This document shows positions 1-12,949 of a stretch of DNA of 64,000 nt, in pieces. The notes under the pieces are model-generated. The model saw only the letters and a program-made list of their open reading frames with translations, was not told the origin of the DNA and did no database searches. Each line of letters starts with the position of its first letter. The first letter of the stretch is position 1. Both the position numbers and the translations under genes were made by a program. The stretch spans positions 17,147,501 through 17,211,500 of the forward strand of contig NC_092671.1 in NCBI RefSeq assembly GCF_964355755.1, in the 5' to 3' direction. This stretch comes from Antedon mediterranea. Its lineage: Eukaryota; Echinodermata; Crinoidea; Comatulida; Antedonidae.

Positions 1-364
1 TTAATGTAAATTAAAAATAATTTTTTGTTATAGTTGTTTATTTATAATTTAATTTAGCATTTACATATATAAACTATAGGCCTAATATAATTAAGTTATT
101 CTTTTGAGATATTAATTTATCATCATCTACATTTATATATTATTTGTAATAATTAGTCACTGGTTGGAGGTACACACCTAATTGGTGACAGTGGCTTAGG
201 CTGCTTTGTGCTTTCCTGGCAGCTAGTGACTATGATTTTATATTCTTTTGCTTCGTATTTGTTTAATTTGTTGATTTGTATTATATTTTGTAAAATTTAT
301 CTTTTGCCTGAATAAATAATAATAATAATAATAATAATAACAACTAATAGTTAACAAAACTTGC
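1..364 (-). other. Start of intron 2 of the Elk-type channel gene
   Basis: Sequence downstream (in gene sense) of the exon ending at 365. It contains an (AAT)n tract at about 311-340 directly next to the splice donor and otherwise AT-rich DNA without recognisable coding content. Confidence 0.7.
311..340. repeat. (AAT)n microsatellite
   Basis: About ten ATA/AAT units within 30 bp of the channel exon 2 donor. It may be the tail of a degenerate retroelement or a simple expansion. Confidence 0.9.
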
Positions 365-598
365 CTTCTTTTGTTCTAAACATCACTTCTGTCTTTAATT
401 CAACCTTATTTTCCAACGACTTTTCAATTTCTTCAATTTTTTCCTCTTCTGTCTGGTTACCGTAAAGGAATTTGCATGCGCAACTCTTCTGCATGACCTC
501 TGCTCGGACAAACCCAGTGAGTTCACAGAATCCATCAGAGCAGTATACAATTGGGTAGCTAGGTATCACCTGTGCGTTACCGAGCACAAAATTGCTAT
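365..598 (-). CDS. KCNH8: Elk-type voltage-gated K+ channel (KCNH3/4/8 family), coding exon 2: PAS domain
   Basis: This internal exon of 234 nt encodes 77 whole codons plus split codons at both ends. It carries the core of the cytoplasmic PAS (eag) domain, which in KCNH channels sits at the N terminus and modulates gating of the tetrameric channel at the plasma membrane. The signatures [25 protein letters not shown] and [14 protein letters not shown] are visible. [11 protein letters not shown] and the QKSCAC region favour Elk over Eag (YSNDGFCKLSGY) and Erg. The acceptor is CTTTCAG before the second base of a His codon, phase 1, joining THSNF across the intron. The donor side reads AAG|GCAAGT, again phase 1, at the Gly codon where the related hERG exon 2 also ends. 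An in-frame stop follows just beyond, at 351-353. Later exons (rest of PAS, S1-S6, pore, cNBHD) lie off the left edge. The family call is strong; which paralogue it is cannot be decided. Confidence 0.93.
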
Positions 599-3500
599 CT
601 GAAAGATTTGAATAAACACTTGTTAAATTTCTAATATAATTTTGTTGATAATACATTAAATGTTGCTTATTTAGCACTTTTTATCAAAGCACTTCACAAC
701 ATATTTGCTGCGCTTTATACAGTCAAGCCCAGTGGACTTGATTATATCGCAACAGCATTCTAATCTCCTCATAAAGGTCCCTGTTTGTGGAGCTGCCACC
801 TCATAAGTTCAGTACCAGATATTTGAATCTCCAGATCTGGCAAATATTAAAAAATTACCTAAAATTGTTTTACTGTTCTTAAAAGGTTATTTTATTAATA
901 CACAATTACATGTGATGAGTTGCTAGAATGCGTGACAAACCTCTGGTAAACATTGAAATGCTGATTGCGCAAGGTATTTTGTGATTAATCTGTTAAAACA
1001 CTGCAAAATTGTTAACAAAAAGATTCTGAAATTGTTAACTTTGTGGTCCACACTCAAAATTAGGGCTGTTTAACAGAAACTGCCTATTGTTATAATCATA
1101 GGAACCATTTCTCACAAAAATAAAGGTAAACTATTGATGATGATGTCTTGTGAAAATAGATTGAAAACAAGTTTGAAATTGGCACCACAAAGCTTATCAC
1201 TATAAAGTTCTTCAGGCTGTCTCTAATTTCAGAAGTTAACATGAAAAGACAAGAAAGCTAGTTGCCTGAGTACCGTTTTGATTTTACGATCATTCGAGAA
1301 AACACCACACAACGATCTAGCATGTATATTATATTTCACACAAAGGGATAGAAACAAAGGTGATGAAGCTCAAATACTGATTATGGTAATTATATGCATG
1401 AATTAATTTTTAATTAAGAACTATTCAGATCATTCATTTACACAAATTTATTTTGAAATTTCTTTTTTGTGAAGAATTCATCTATGCACTAGCCTATTGA
1501 TGACATGTAGTGTTTTGAAAATTAAATAATACATCGTGATAACATCTTGTACGATGTACATGTAACACAAAATAACACACTATTACTACTGTACTACCTG
1601 AACCCGGTATAAAGCCAACTATTTGCATTCTCAATTAATTTTAAACTAGGTTGCAAGTGGCTAGCAAAAGTCCTGTTAAATAATGCTTTCAAAATGTGTA
1701 ATTTCACACGAAGAATTCCTTAAAGTTTATTTTTAGTAATGGAGCTACGTGACTTGCTTTCATACGTCAAGTATTGTACGAGTGGATTACCCACACCGTA
1801 GATGTGCAAGCATGTACAGATAATGCATGGTGTGTACATGTCTCAGCCAATCAACTCTGTTTGACCCTTGTTTTTCCCTTTGTATACAGTATAATCATGT
1901 TAAGTTGAAAGTTACTAGTGGATAAAGATACAATGTGGAAGTAAACAAAAATATTTCTTACAAAAAACAACGCTCAACTTTTTGACGTAACAGTTTTATT
2001 ATTGTTTTATTATTATCGATATCTTCTTTAATAATTTAAGAATTTAAACAAATTTTGATGAGCTTTACACAAAATGTGCAATTCTGAATGTTACATGCTA
2101 TTTATAGGTAAATGCACTTTCATTCAATTTTTTTGTTTGGCAATAATGAAATTCACATAAACATATGTATAACAAAACAAATTATTTAAACAATAAAATA
2201 ATGGGAATTATGGGAATACAACAGGTGGCAAAATATATTCAATAAAACGTCACAGTGACCCCTCTTATTGATAGCTACACATTAATATTCTTAATACAGC
2301 ATAAGCAAAATTTGTAAACTAAAAAACTATAAAAAAAATTGCAGAAAAAAAGAAATTAAATATTTGAAAATTCCGAATAGAAACACTCTAAAAAAAACCA
2401 ACCAATAAAAACAAATTAGTAATTTTCATTTTTAAATTTTCATCTAGTCTGCACAGGTAATATAATTCAATAAAAAAACGTTATAAATGTCAAAGTTTAT
2501 GGGACATTTGAACCGTGACATGCAAAATTAAGTTTATAACATTTTGTTTTAACTTAATTTTAAAGCAATAAAAAAGAAAAACATCATAAACTAGCAGTCA
2601 TTGACCAGTTGATATCCCAGGTAATAATACTGTACATTCAAAATGCTTACTAATTACCAGGGCTCAATGTATTACTTGCCCGAAGTACTATGTCTATATT
2701 AAAATTGCTTGAAGTCACTGTATAATCTATCATTGCCCGATGGTCTAGTAAAAATAGCAATGATCGATCTTTAGCTTTACCTTAATCTGTTGATAACAAT
2801 GACAAACATTGTATGTTTTCAGGTTATTCTAAAAGGGCAAGACAATTTTACATTACATAATCTGCTGATAATTACATCACAATATTGTACTAGTATTCAA
2901 TTTTATCATTGTCATATTTATTATGTTGTGATTTCCTGTGGTTATAGATAAATATAAGATAAGTTATAAGATAAATATATAAACCAATCATAAAAACTTC
3001 TGAAGGCCAGAAAATGTACCTCTGAAGTCCCTAATTTGCATGTTGAGTATAAATAGTAAAATGTTATAGATATTGAGAAGAGGGAATAACATCACAGTAG
3101 ATAGAAAGACGTATAGAGTAAGAGTTAAGAAAGGTCTAGTCTTTTAAAAATAGAAAGTTTGTATTGCATTAATACTGTGCTATAAGAAATAATAATAGTT
3201 TATATTGTTGAATATACTTCTGTTGTATGTTGTGAAATCATTTAGCACAGTCTTTGTACGTGTCGTGGAATAATACTCCTATGAACACATTACTCTCGGA
3301 AACAACACACTAGTACTAACTACCACTTCACTACAACCATTAAAAGTACGAAATTCAATATGAATTTTAAAACAACTTTGTAGATAATATTACTTGTTAA
3401 GGTGTAAATTGACTGGTAAGATGTACTATCTAGGTTGTTGTCCTGTCACAACAAATAACATTGTCTGTTTAATAACCTTTACAAATTCTGAATACTATGA

Positions 3501-4290
3501 TATGAATAATAGGAATATGACACGTATATCAAACAATGTGTTACTAATAAATTATACATTTTTTTTTTTTTAGAAATCTTGCTGAAGTATTCAATTCTAA
3601 ATGAGATGACTTCGCACTTCAATTGACTGTCGACTCTCTATTACCTTTATACAGTACTTGTCTTAAAATCAATTAACATGTGTCAACTACCATAACCATT
3701 ATATTACCTATCTATCCTGACAGCCTTTTTTACAATGACATGATGTACTTGTATGTGTATAGATGCTACTAGCCAAGCAATAGCCAAGTGTATAGCATGT
3801 TGTCATTGTATGGTTTTTTTAAGACTATAAACAAGATTATATTTCTTATCCAAAAACTATGTATATTCGTAATGAGACAGTAACACATTTGGAGTATGGT
3901 CCATTTCGTTCATAGAGCTTTTAAAAAAATAGTTGGGTTTCAAACGTCACCATTATAGCCACTTGATTAACCACTATTATATAACACCTAAATAAATTCT
4001 TAAAATTGATTGGATAACTGTGGGTCACATAGCGTGCAATAGTATGCACTATTTAACAATCATTAAATAGTACTTTTTTTTCTATTTCTCACTTTTCAAA
4101 CAATCTTCTCGTGGATGGAAAAACATTTTCAAGTCAATTACTGTGATTATGAACATGAAATCCAACAGCGCTGCCGATTTTAAAATTCATAACAACATTG
4201 AACACTCATATGGCAACAGAATATTTGGAGATATACATACTAATTTGGGTTGTTAATCATTTTGATTAATTAATGAGAACAACTCTACAA
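599..4290. other. Intronic stretch without recognisable features
   Basis: AT-rich, with stops in all frames. A short fragment at about 1270-1315 resembles the interior of the TIR element at 5.93-6.24 kb (ACGATCATTCG.GAAAACACC). Nothing else can be supported. Confidence 0.6.
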
Positions 4291-4291
4291 G

Positions 4292-4350
<59 letters not shown>
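4292..4350. repeat. (AAT)n microsatellite
   Basis: Nearly 20 uninterrupted AAT units. The following 200 bp are less AT-rich and end at 4545 in AATAAAAGTTGAATTGAATT, resembling a short retroelement tail. Confidence 0.92.
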
Positions 4351-4351
<1 letters not shown>

Positions 4352-5749
4352 GTAGTACGAATTTGTAACACGCCAATTCTAGCAGTAAGTAATCAAAGGC
4401 GCGGTGTACGAGAGAGCTCAATTTGAAAAAAAAAGATGAGTTTTCAAGGCAGATTTAAAGGCGATAGTAGACAAACATGATTTCTTTGTAATGTATTATA
4501 CCATATGGACAATTGTCTGAAATAAAAGTTGAATTGAATTCCATAAGCGAGAGGCAGCAGAAGTGAAGGTGCTAATAGGCCATATGTTTTAGTGTTACTA
4601 AAGTCGGAATGGAAAGGAGATGTGGAATCAGTTTCAGTTGCCTGGCGAAGTTTTGTGGTCCCGCTGCCTTACTAGCCTACTGTTGGCCTATAGTGCTTTT
4701 TTAGCCTAGCTAGGCATAGTATCGTTCGGGCATTTACACTAAAGTAGGTGTGTTTATAAAATAACAAAAACAGAACATATATATGTATATATTTGTTTTG
4801 TAATGTTACAAAAAAAACAAATAAATGTTACTGTTTCAATGTGAATCATGTAGGACTAGCTTTTATTCAATACTGATTCAAATGACAAGAATCTATTTAG
4901 ATGTTATATAAACAAATACAAAAAACTAATTTTACAGCTAAATAAAAAATGTTTTTTCACAATACCTTTTTTAAAGAATGAAAACATATTTATTGTACAT
5001 ATAACAACATTATTGGAAGTAATTATGTTTTCATACGTCATTGATAAAAAATAATCAGGATAATATAATATACTTATATTTATTGTCAAAATAAGATTAA
5101 TTTCATATTTGTTATGATAACTGTGTTAGGTCTATCTGTATACACTATACTATATCAGCATGTAAAAATTCAAACAATAGGACAGACATATACAGAAACT
5201 AAATAAATATTTTGCCAATTTTGTTTCTATAACAATCATTACTGTCTCAAAGGTTATCAGTTAAAGTAGGTTAAAATTATGGTTAACGATCATTAATTAG
5301 GTAAAGCAACTGACGAGATAATGCATTAATTGACAGTAATTGATTAGATAGTAAAGGATTATTCATAGATAATTAACACACTCTGATCAGAAATCACTTT
5401 CAGATTACAGTATTGCATTAATATTGTTTAAAGTCGTTGACTTCATCACCTTCCGATAAACCATGACCATATAAAAGTTGCTGATTACAGTACAAAAAGT
5501 GTTGCTGACTATAGTATGCATCATAAAAGTGTTACTTAAGTGGATAAATCGACATTGGCCTTCTCTCCAAGAAGAGCGCAACAACTCAAATATATACAAA
5601 TGAATTAAAAACACCCCTATCAGTCAATGATACATTCCATGAACCCTAACCAAAAAATGGAGTATCCCAATATACCATCATCATTTCATTTTCAGACATG
5701 GTAGATTAAACATGTTTGAATGAAGAGCTACAATTGCCTTAGGTTAAAT

Positions 5750-5835
5750 TGTAGCCCTCTTCTCGAAGAGAAATAAGCCAATGTTGGTTTATCCAGGTAA
5801 GCTGGGCATGAAACAGACTAACTATTTTATTTGCA
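5750..5835. repeat. Dispersed repeat shared with 49350-49430
   Basis: Both places carry CTCTTC..GAAGAGAAA or close variants, then GGTTTATCCAGGTAAGCT and an A-rich GAAA.AGACTA block in the same orientation. The class is not recognised; the short local inverted repeat TCTTCTCGAAGAGA is present. Confidence 0.5.
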
Positions 5836-5907
5836 TTGAATAAACTATGGTACTGTAGCTTGTGGAAAAGTTTCATCAATTTCAATTAAACAATATCATT
5901 AATTTCA

Positions 5908-6243
5908 AGGTACTGTATTATATTAATTCAAATAAACGCCCTGCCTTGACTATGCCTTCCTCGAATAAACGTCCTAAGCATTAATTTTTCCTTGAATAAA
6001 TGCCCCGCCCCATGCATATACACACAATATTATAATTTTTCACATTTCTATTTGTGGTAAAATTCAATTGACTTTGATGATTTACAATTTATACAAATTG
6101 TACAATATTTTATCACTTTTGATAATAATTTTCTTGATCATACCCAGTACCTTTTTCTACGATCATTCGGGAAAACACCTCGCATCGAATAAACCCTCCC
6201 GAACAATAATCGCTCAGGGCGTTTATTTTAATAAATAAGGTAC
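5908..6243. mobile_element. TIR element, probably a non-autonomous DNA transposon
   Basis: The left end reads AAGGTACTG..TTA..TTCAAATAAACGCCCTG. The right end is its reverse complement, CAGGGCGTTTATTTTAATAAATAAGGTACTT. The arms are about 30 bp and imperfect. The interior has no reading frame. The superfamily is not assigned because no clean target duplication is visible. Confidence 0.6.
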
Positions 6244-6249
6244 TTGTAT

Positions 6250-8300
6250 TTAAAACTTTGTGACGCCATTCTAAGGATCATCATTACCCAGATAGCCTAA
6301 CAATTCATAATCATTAACAAATGCTTACACAAAAGAATGGCAGTTTTTGCCTACGGTAAGCTACTGGCAAATTTCATTTTTACGGTATATCATCCATGCA
6401 ACGTAGTAGTAAATCCTACTGCAGTGAATATCACTCTCGTTTAATCAATGTGTGCTTTATTTTCTCCACAGTCATTAAATCAGATCACAACCTATAAGGC
6501 TTCCATACTTAAAGCCCTTAGCTCTCTGCACTCTGTCATCATAATACACTATGATCCGGAAGCCAATCAAGGGGCATTATCATTATGGATGTTTATACAG
6601 AATCGCAGCATCCATAGATTCAGGTTTAGTCTTGCGAAGCTGTGTACTCGTAATGACGTACTATACACACTAGGAACACTTTATAATGTTATTATGTATA
6701 ACCAGGTATAATCCTTCACCTTAATTTAGGCTAAATATGGACACTTGGCGTGGTACTCTATTGTAATTCAATTATATTTCACACATTTTTTGCCATATTT
6801 CGCAATTGATATTAACCTTATATCATAACAAATCAGTATACAATATGGACCCAGTAAAAAAAAAATCACTAGAGAATAGTCATATTGAATGAAATATGGT
6901 AAAACAGCGGTCTTTCCCAGTTTTACACACCACTATCGGGTAAATATAGAAAAAAACAAGGATAAATTACTTTGCCTAAAGGATATAAATGTACATTAAC
7001 AAACATTTGGATAATCCCATTCCCTATCAAGATCAATCACTATGATCGATTAGAATCACATATTGCTAATCACTATTCATTTTGCCTGTTAGCAAGTTTA
7101 GTACATGTCATTTGTTTGATAGCAAATGGAAGGATATGTCTATTGTAAACACAATCTTGATGATAGGCTCTATTTGTTACAGAACGACAATAAATCTCAT
7201 GTCAAGCAATGCATATTATTACCATCATCACATAAACACACCATCATGTTATCATAGATTGCGTAATTAGTGGCATATTACTGTTAATAATAATATGATC
7301 AGTTCCTAAGTAAAGTAAAGAAAGTAACTTAATAATGTATGTAGATAACATTAAGTATTCAAACTACTGTATGCATATTAAATGCAGATTTTAAAGGGAT
7401 GAAATAAACCCTACAGTAAATATACCAGCGAAAAAAATCTTTGCAGCAGCCATTAAGTTTATACAACATGTGTTCTTTGTCTACTGTATTAACAACTCTT
7501 TCATCTTCTTCAAGACTTTGAATTGATGTTCGTCTTCCAATTAAAGTTGTTGAAAGTCTTGTGTCTGCCATTAACAATTTGTCAATCTAAGTTCCAATAT
7601 TTGTTTCGTTCTAAGCACTTCTTTCATTGTTAGCCTTGTCCAATCAAGTAGACCATATACCTATCTGGCCTATTAGTTATGCATTATTGTATAATTTTGC
7701 AAAAAATAATTTCATTAATCAGTTGGTCAATAACACATTGTTACAAATGCTTTGAAAAAGCACATTAAAATAAAACCAGGGTATTTCATTCTAATTGATT
7801 TAATAGATAATACACACTAATTTCTAAAATTGAAATAAAATTTATTCATAAAAATAATAGTTTAATAGTATGTTTCTTCTATGAACAGGAACAATTTTTT
7901 TTTCAAATTCTAGTTGTATAAATTTCTGTTTCATTTTGTTTTTAGAAATTATGTTTTCAATAAACAAAAACAAATTAATTTCTACCTTTACAAGTATCAT
8001 GTTTCAGTGCTGAGAATGTAGCGAAACATCAAACATATACTTTTACATTATAAGGTGATTATGAAACTGTGAAGAGAGAATGAAGATATTTCAAATGTGC
8101 TAGAGTGTGAGGTGTATAATGTATCACCTAAGGACTCGCATGGATGTCATACAGATGTGGTTCAGTTGCAACAACACCTGCATAGCAATATGCTTTTACC
8201 TACTATTACTTGTTCCTTAAGAAAAAAAACGGCTATTAAAGGAACCTAACTTTTCCTTAAAAAACAGGCACAGTACAACATTTAAATATTTTGGATTTTC
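6250..8300. other. Intronic stretch without recognisable features
   Basis: Short open frames here have no recognisable motif and look like chance. No repeat class could be named. Confidence 0.5.
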
Positions 8301-8317
8301 CAAAATGACAGAATAAA

Positions 8318-8510
8318 TAAAGTAGAACCCCTTTGGGACACCTACATTTGAAGGACAACCTTATTAAGAGAGAGTTTCTTGTGAAATGAAGTGTGAAGTG
8401 GCAATATATGTCTTAACTCTAAATAAAATCAACTCCTACACTATTCAGGGACACCTCCAGCTGCAAGGAGACACTGTTTGGCCCGAAGGTGTCCCCTTGA
8501 TAGAGATAAT
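8318..8510. mobile_element. Possible pogo/Tigger-like MITE remnant
   Basis: GTAGAACCCCTTTGGGACACC on one side and GGTGTCCCCTTGATAGAG on the other form an imperfect inverted pair around about 190 bp. The AACCCC..GGGACACC end resembles pogo/Tigger-type termini. There is no coding capacity. Confidence 0.4.
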
Positions 8511-9740
8511 TGTCACAATATGGAGCTTTAGATTACAATGACCAACAACCACACTATGTCTTGTGCGCATACGGGAATATATTGGGACATGTTTCTTCGC
8601 TCTCTATCTCAACACAGTTTTAATGGTTTCTAGACAACGACACATCGATTGACCTGACTTAGTTAGGTCGGCGGTCGGCGCAAATCGAAAGCTCCCTAAT
8701 GACACAACTGTACAACACTTTGACTCCTCAGAAAATACTAAGGAGCTTTTGAAATTGTGATGACCTAGCACCGACGCATTGTTGATGCACTTAAAATAAA
8801 CCACCGAAAATGTGTCGAGGAATTAAGTAAAAAAGTTCAAAATCTCCTTGCTAATGTTTGCATTAAAATATATAATTTGTACAAAATAATAAAATATTTT
8901 GAAAAATAACCTATTAGAAATAGCAAAAGAAGTTCATTTTCTATACTTTTTAATTAATATAATCAACAGCCCATGTTTCATTACATTTAGTATTTTGTGA
9001 AATAATTTGAAAGGTTAAAGTTGAAAAACAAGTATATTACATACAACATTTTGTACATTAAAATCCCAGAGGCTTTATGTTTCTAAGTCACAGTGTTTAT
9101 TAATAGTTTTATAGGTGTAGATTCTTTAAACAAGTTGATTAAATTTCAATACTGTATTAGTGAATTGTGTGTATATTTCATTTCTTATAGTTATTAAAAA
9201 ATTATCAAGAAAAAAAACAAAGTGGTAATGAACTTGGGCTTACCTGGGGAATTGCTACACCAGTCAGGAAATACAACAAAGTTTAATGATCGCAGTGTGT
9301 TAATTAACATTACTCCGGTAACAAAATAAGAATGGTATTTCCCTGGTGACTAAGTTTAAATTAGCCCAGCATTGGATATCAAATAAATGCAATTATAAAA
9401 TAAATTGTGCGTGTGTTGCAGTAGAACAAAATTTCCCACCATTAATAGGATTGTGTATTAATTATTAAATTAATTGTAATTTAGCGTTAAGTGTACTTCA
9501 TTAACTTAGGTCCGGTATTGCATAATTATGTATGCATGCAATTGAGTTGGGATCGGAAAGTGATTTCAAATGTACGGTATGACTCTTTCTGGCACAAGAC
9601 AAATTTTAAGTAGGACAACGCTTTACAAATTATTATTATATTCCGTTATCTACTTTTAAATCCTTTCAAGCTGCAATATGAAAAACAATCATTCTAACAT
9701 TTCAAGATTTGGTCTTATTCAGTTCAGTCTTCAGTCTTTA
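8510..9740. other. Intronic stretch without recognisable features
   Basis: A less AT-rich block at 8600-8820 has one open frame of 66 codons on the minus strand with no recognisable domain. The rest is AT-rich. Confidence 0.45.
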
Positions 9741-9934
9741 TAGACTATATGCATATGATGTCTGTCGCAGCCGACAGTGTCATTTTAGTCTTACATTCAT
9801 CTGAATGATGACTAAGCCAGAACAGTTTAAGAGGAAAGGCAATGGCTAATACGTCTGAGGCAGACACTAGATGCAGTGGCTGCCGTAAGGGTCAGCAGTG
9901 CTGATTTCAAATGCCTAACGTAACGGGACCCTAG

Positions 9935-10040
9935 CTACATATACAGCAGCCGATATTCCCAGATGGTCTACCATCCAAGATCTAACCAGGCCCAACGCTT
10001 AACTTTGGTGATCTGACGAAAACCGGTGTTTCAACATGGT
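9935..10040 (-). mobile_element. 5S-rRNA-derived SINE head
   Basis: Read on the minus strand it contains GTTGGGCCTGGTTAG, CTTGGATGG and CATCTGGGAATA, then GCTGCTGTAT. This is the 3' half of 5S rRNA, including the internal box C region. It is preceded by ACCGGTT, as in the copy at 47.4 kb. Downstream body (toward about 9755) is too diverged to delimit. It is not a functional 5S gene because the 5' half does not match. Confidence 0.65.
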
Positions 10041-10519
10041 AAAGTTTTATTCAATCGATTAAGGGTGTGGTCCGACTCACAGCGTAATGTTTAATAGTTA
10101 TATAACGCAAAGTCAAGGTGTTCAGACAAAAAGATCAACATTCAATACGCTTTCCATTCAAAACACTCATCAGGTCTAAACAGATAAAAGCATACATTCA
10201 TGCGCATGGAAGTTTACTTCATAAAGAGACTTTTAGATTTTAGTGAACATGCACACTGTTCTTTGAAAATTGAATACCTAAAAATAGATTTGAAATTTAT
10301 CTAATTCGCTGTGGTAAAGCTAGGGTATGCTGTTGGCCTGAAATCATGGTCAAGTCTGTCATGGTGTTCGAATGAAAGTTAAAATCATTGATAGATTAGA
10401 TTGGATTAGCTCTACATATAACAGGCTGTCTAACACAAATCTGCGACCTAGCTCAGACATACAGTACAAATATGTACATTGCGTAAATAACGCTCAGTGG
10501 TACAACAGCTATGTGAGAT

Positions 10520-10578
10520 CTCACTGGCTAAACCCTGGGGCCCCTTGAGCTCTGGGGCCCCAGGGTTTAGCCAGTGAG
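10520..10578. repeat. Perfect GC-rich hairpin, 25-bp arms
   Basis: The left arm (10520-10544) begins CTCACTGGCTAAACCC and ends GGGGCCCC. The right arm (10554-10578) is its exact reverse complement. The loop is 9 nt. The GC richness stands out sharply from the AT-rich surroundings. Confidence 0.9.
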
Positions 10579-10789
10579 AGGAGCACGAGGAGCTCAATGC
10601 AATTCCAAAGCATTGGAGGGCCCTCAGGAGTGCTAAACCAGGGGAATTTTTCCCTTGCATTACTGTACACCACTGATAACGCTACCTTAACTTAACGCTG
10701 TGAGTGAAACATACCCTTAATTTAATTATTCAATTGAAAAAACTATTATTATTATTAATACTAATAGATGATGGCAAACATACATCATA

Positions 10790-12782
10790 GACATAGACAT
10801 AGATATACTTTATTGTCACATAATAATTGGAAAATGTGAGACTCAGCTCCCTGTTACATTCGTAATAAAAAACACCATGTAAAATCATCAATACAATTCG
10901 TTATAAGTCAAGTACATTGTAGGCCTATATGTACAGTTAATTAAAAGTAATTATAGTAATTATCTTACAAATTGTTTGTTAAAGAGACGAATTGAATAAA
11001 GGAGTTGTTAAACCTATTTGTTTTTGTCAAAGGATGACGTAGTCTACCAGATCTGCACATAACAAACAAACTATGCAAGGGATGGGCAGAATCAGACATT
11101 ATGACTTTGGCTTTAGCCAACATCAATTCGTTACACATGCTATCTAAGTGCTCAGATTTGGTACCCATAACTTTATCTGCTTTCCTTATAACTCGATAAA
11201 GTTTGTATTTGTTCTTATTGGCGAGGCCGTTATACCAGATACTACAACAGAAAGTCATAACTGATTTAATAACGGAATCATAAAATAATTTCATTATAAC
11301 AGTATTCACCTTAAAACTTCTCATCTTCCTTAGAAAGTAGAGCCGCTTTTTACATTTCACCCTCACAGCGGCGCTATTGCTACTCCAATTTAATTTATCA
11401 TCCACTATTAGTTAACTAGATATTTATGTTCTTTAACCGTTTCGACATAGTCCCTATTTAACAATAACTGCTCATACAGTAGTTCTGAATATTTCTAAAA
11501 TCTTCAATAATTTCCTTTGTTTTTTTATGTACATTTAACTGAAGGAAATTATCTGAGCACCACTTACTAAAAGCATCCACATAAGCCAGATAAGCTGAAG
11601 TATCATTATTTTGGATAAGGCCCACAAGACATGTATCATCAGCAAATTTAACGTGAAAACATTTCCTGTTCTCCATGGACTGTACAAAATCGTTAGCATA
11701 GCATACAAAGAACATAGCAGGAGTGAGAGTGAACAAACTTGAGGTGCACCAGTATTACATAGAAGGGAGGACGATACTTCACCCATAAATTTAACAACTT
11801 GAACTCTATCCTTCAAAAAATCTGCAACCCATACACTTAAAACAGGGTTAACATCCATAGCACATAGCTTATCAATGAGAAGATGAGTTTGAATAGTATT
11901 ATATGCAGACTTAAAATCTAGCATAGCAACCAGATTTGTCCAAATGTTCATGAACTTTATGAGTAAGGGTACCAATAGCATCATCAACCTTCCTGTAAGC
12001 GAATTGAAAAGTATCTAGCAATTCTGAAGTTGAGTCCGTCAATTTAAACTTAATCAGCTTTTCCAAACATTTAATGGGCACTGCAGTCAGAGCAACAGGT
12101 CTGTAGTCATTCAACACAACACCAGCGGTTTTTTAATCTTTGGAATTGGAATAATGTTCGACAGCTTCCATAATTTAGGTACCTTGTGACTATCAATAGA
12201 CTATTGGTATATATATTTGAAAATACACTTAACTCCAGATAACAAGATTTAATGATTCTTCCTGAGATGCCGTCCGGTCCAACTGCTTTATTGGTCTTTA
12301 CACTCTTAAAGATGTTTTCGACGTCACTCTGATCAATTTCGATCCTATCCTCATCCTTAACTTTACTCTTCAAATTATCTACTCTGTCCTGTCTCTCAGC
12401 TGCAAAATTAATATTATCAATCCTAGTGTAAAACGTGTTAGGTTCGTCGACAGAGAAGTCAGTTTTACCATCTATCGCCACAGACTTTGGGTTGTAACCT
12501 GTAATTGATCTCATTCCTTTCCATGTTTTCTTAATATCGCCACTGGAAAAATTCCTTTCAATTTTGTTTGTGTACTCTTTTTTATTATTTGCTATGACCT
12601 CCCTAATTTTTCGCTGAATTTCCTTCTTTGTATAACCGTCCTCCTCACCATGCTTAATTAACGCATATTTCTTGGCAAGTAGCGATCGAAGCTCCCGGGT
12701 GACTCAGGGCTTATTATTAGGGAACATTTTTACATTTTTAACTGGTACAATAGTGTCCTCGCAGAATCGAATATACGCCGAC
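10790..12782 (-). pseudogene. 5'-truncated, frameshifted non-LTR retrotransposon (CR1/L2-like reverse transcriptase)
   Basis: Several minus-strand open frames are fragments of one ORF2. From 12.78 kb down they show a pre-RT region with CEDTIVPVKNVKMFPNNKP and RSITGY, then KAVGPDGISGRIIKSC. Next come DYRPVALTAVPIKCLEKLI, FAYRKVDDAI..L.H...EHLDKSG, LDFKSAYNTIQ.HLL, and the catalytic FADDTCLVGLI (YADD-box equivalent). The C-terminal RLYFLRKMRSF and NRFNNSF end at a stop near 10965. The frame changes several times and a stop replaces Trp in the NNKPW motif, so the copy is dead. No endonuclease domain remains. The 3' end reads GACAATAAAGTATA followed by short (TCTATG)-type repeats, as in CR1-like tails. 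Confidence 0.88.
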
Positions 12783-12949
12783 ACAGACATACAGTAACAA
12801 ACTTCACATTGTTATAGTATTAGTACAGTAACAAGATTCATCAAATTACAAATGCTCTAATTTTCAAACTATATTTCAGAATTTGTTTGTTGTAAAATTC
12901 ATCTTTGTACAGAAATAAAAAACTAATTTAGGCCTATCTCTAACTAATA

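Noticed and set aside
351-677. Whole open frame around the PAS exon as a complete gene
   Set aside because: Residues before SNFVLGN are intronic (the acceptor CAG ends at 599) and the last few codons lie past the donor. The protein continues in other exons.
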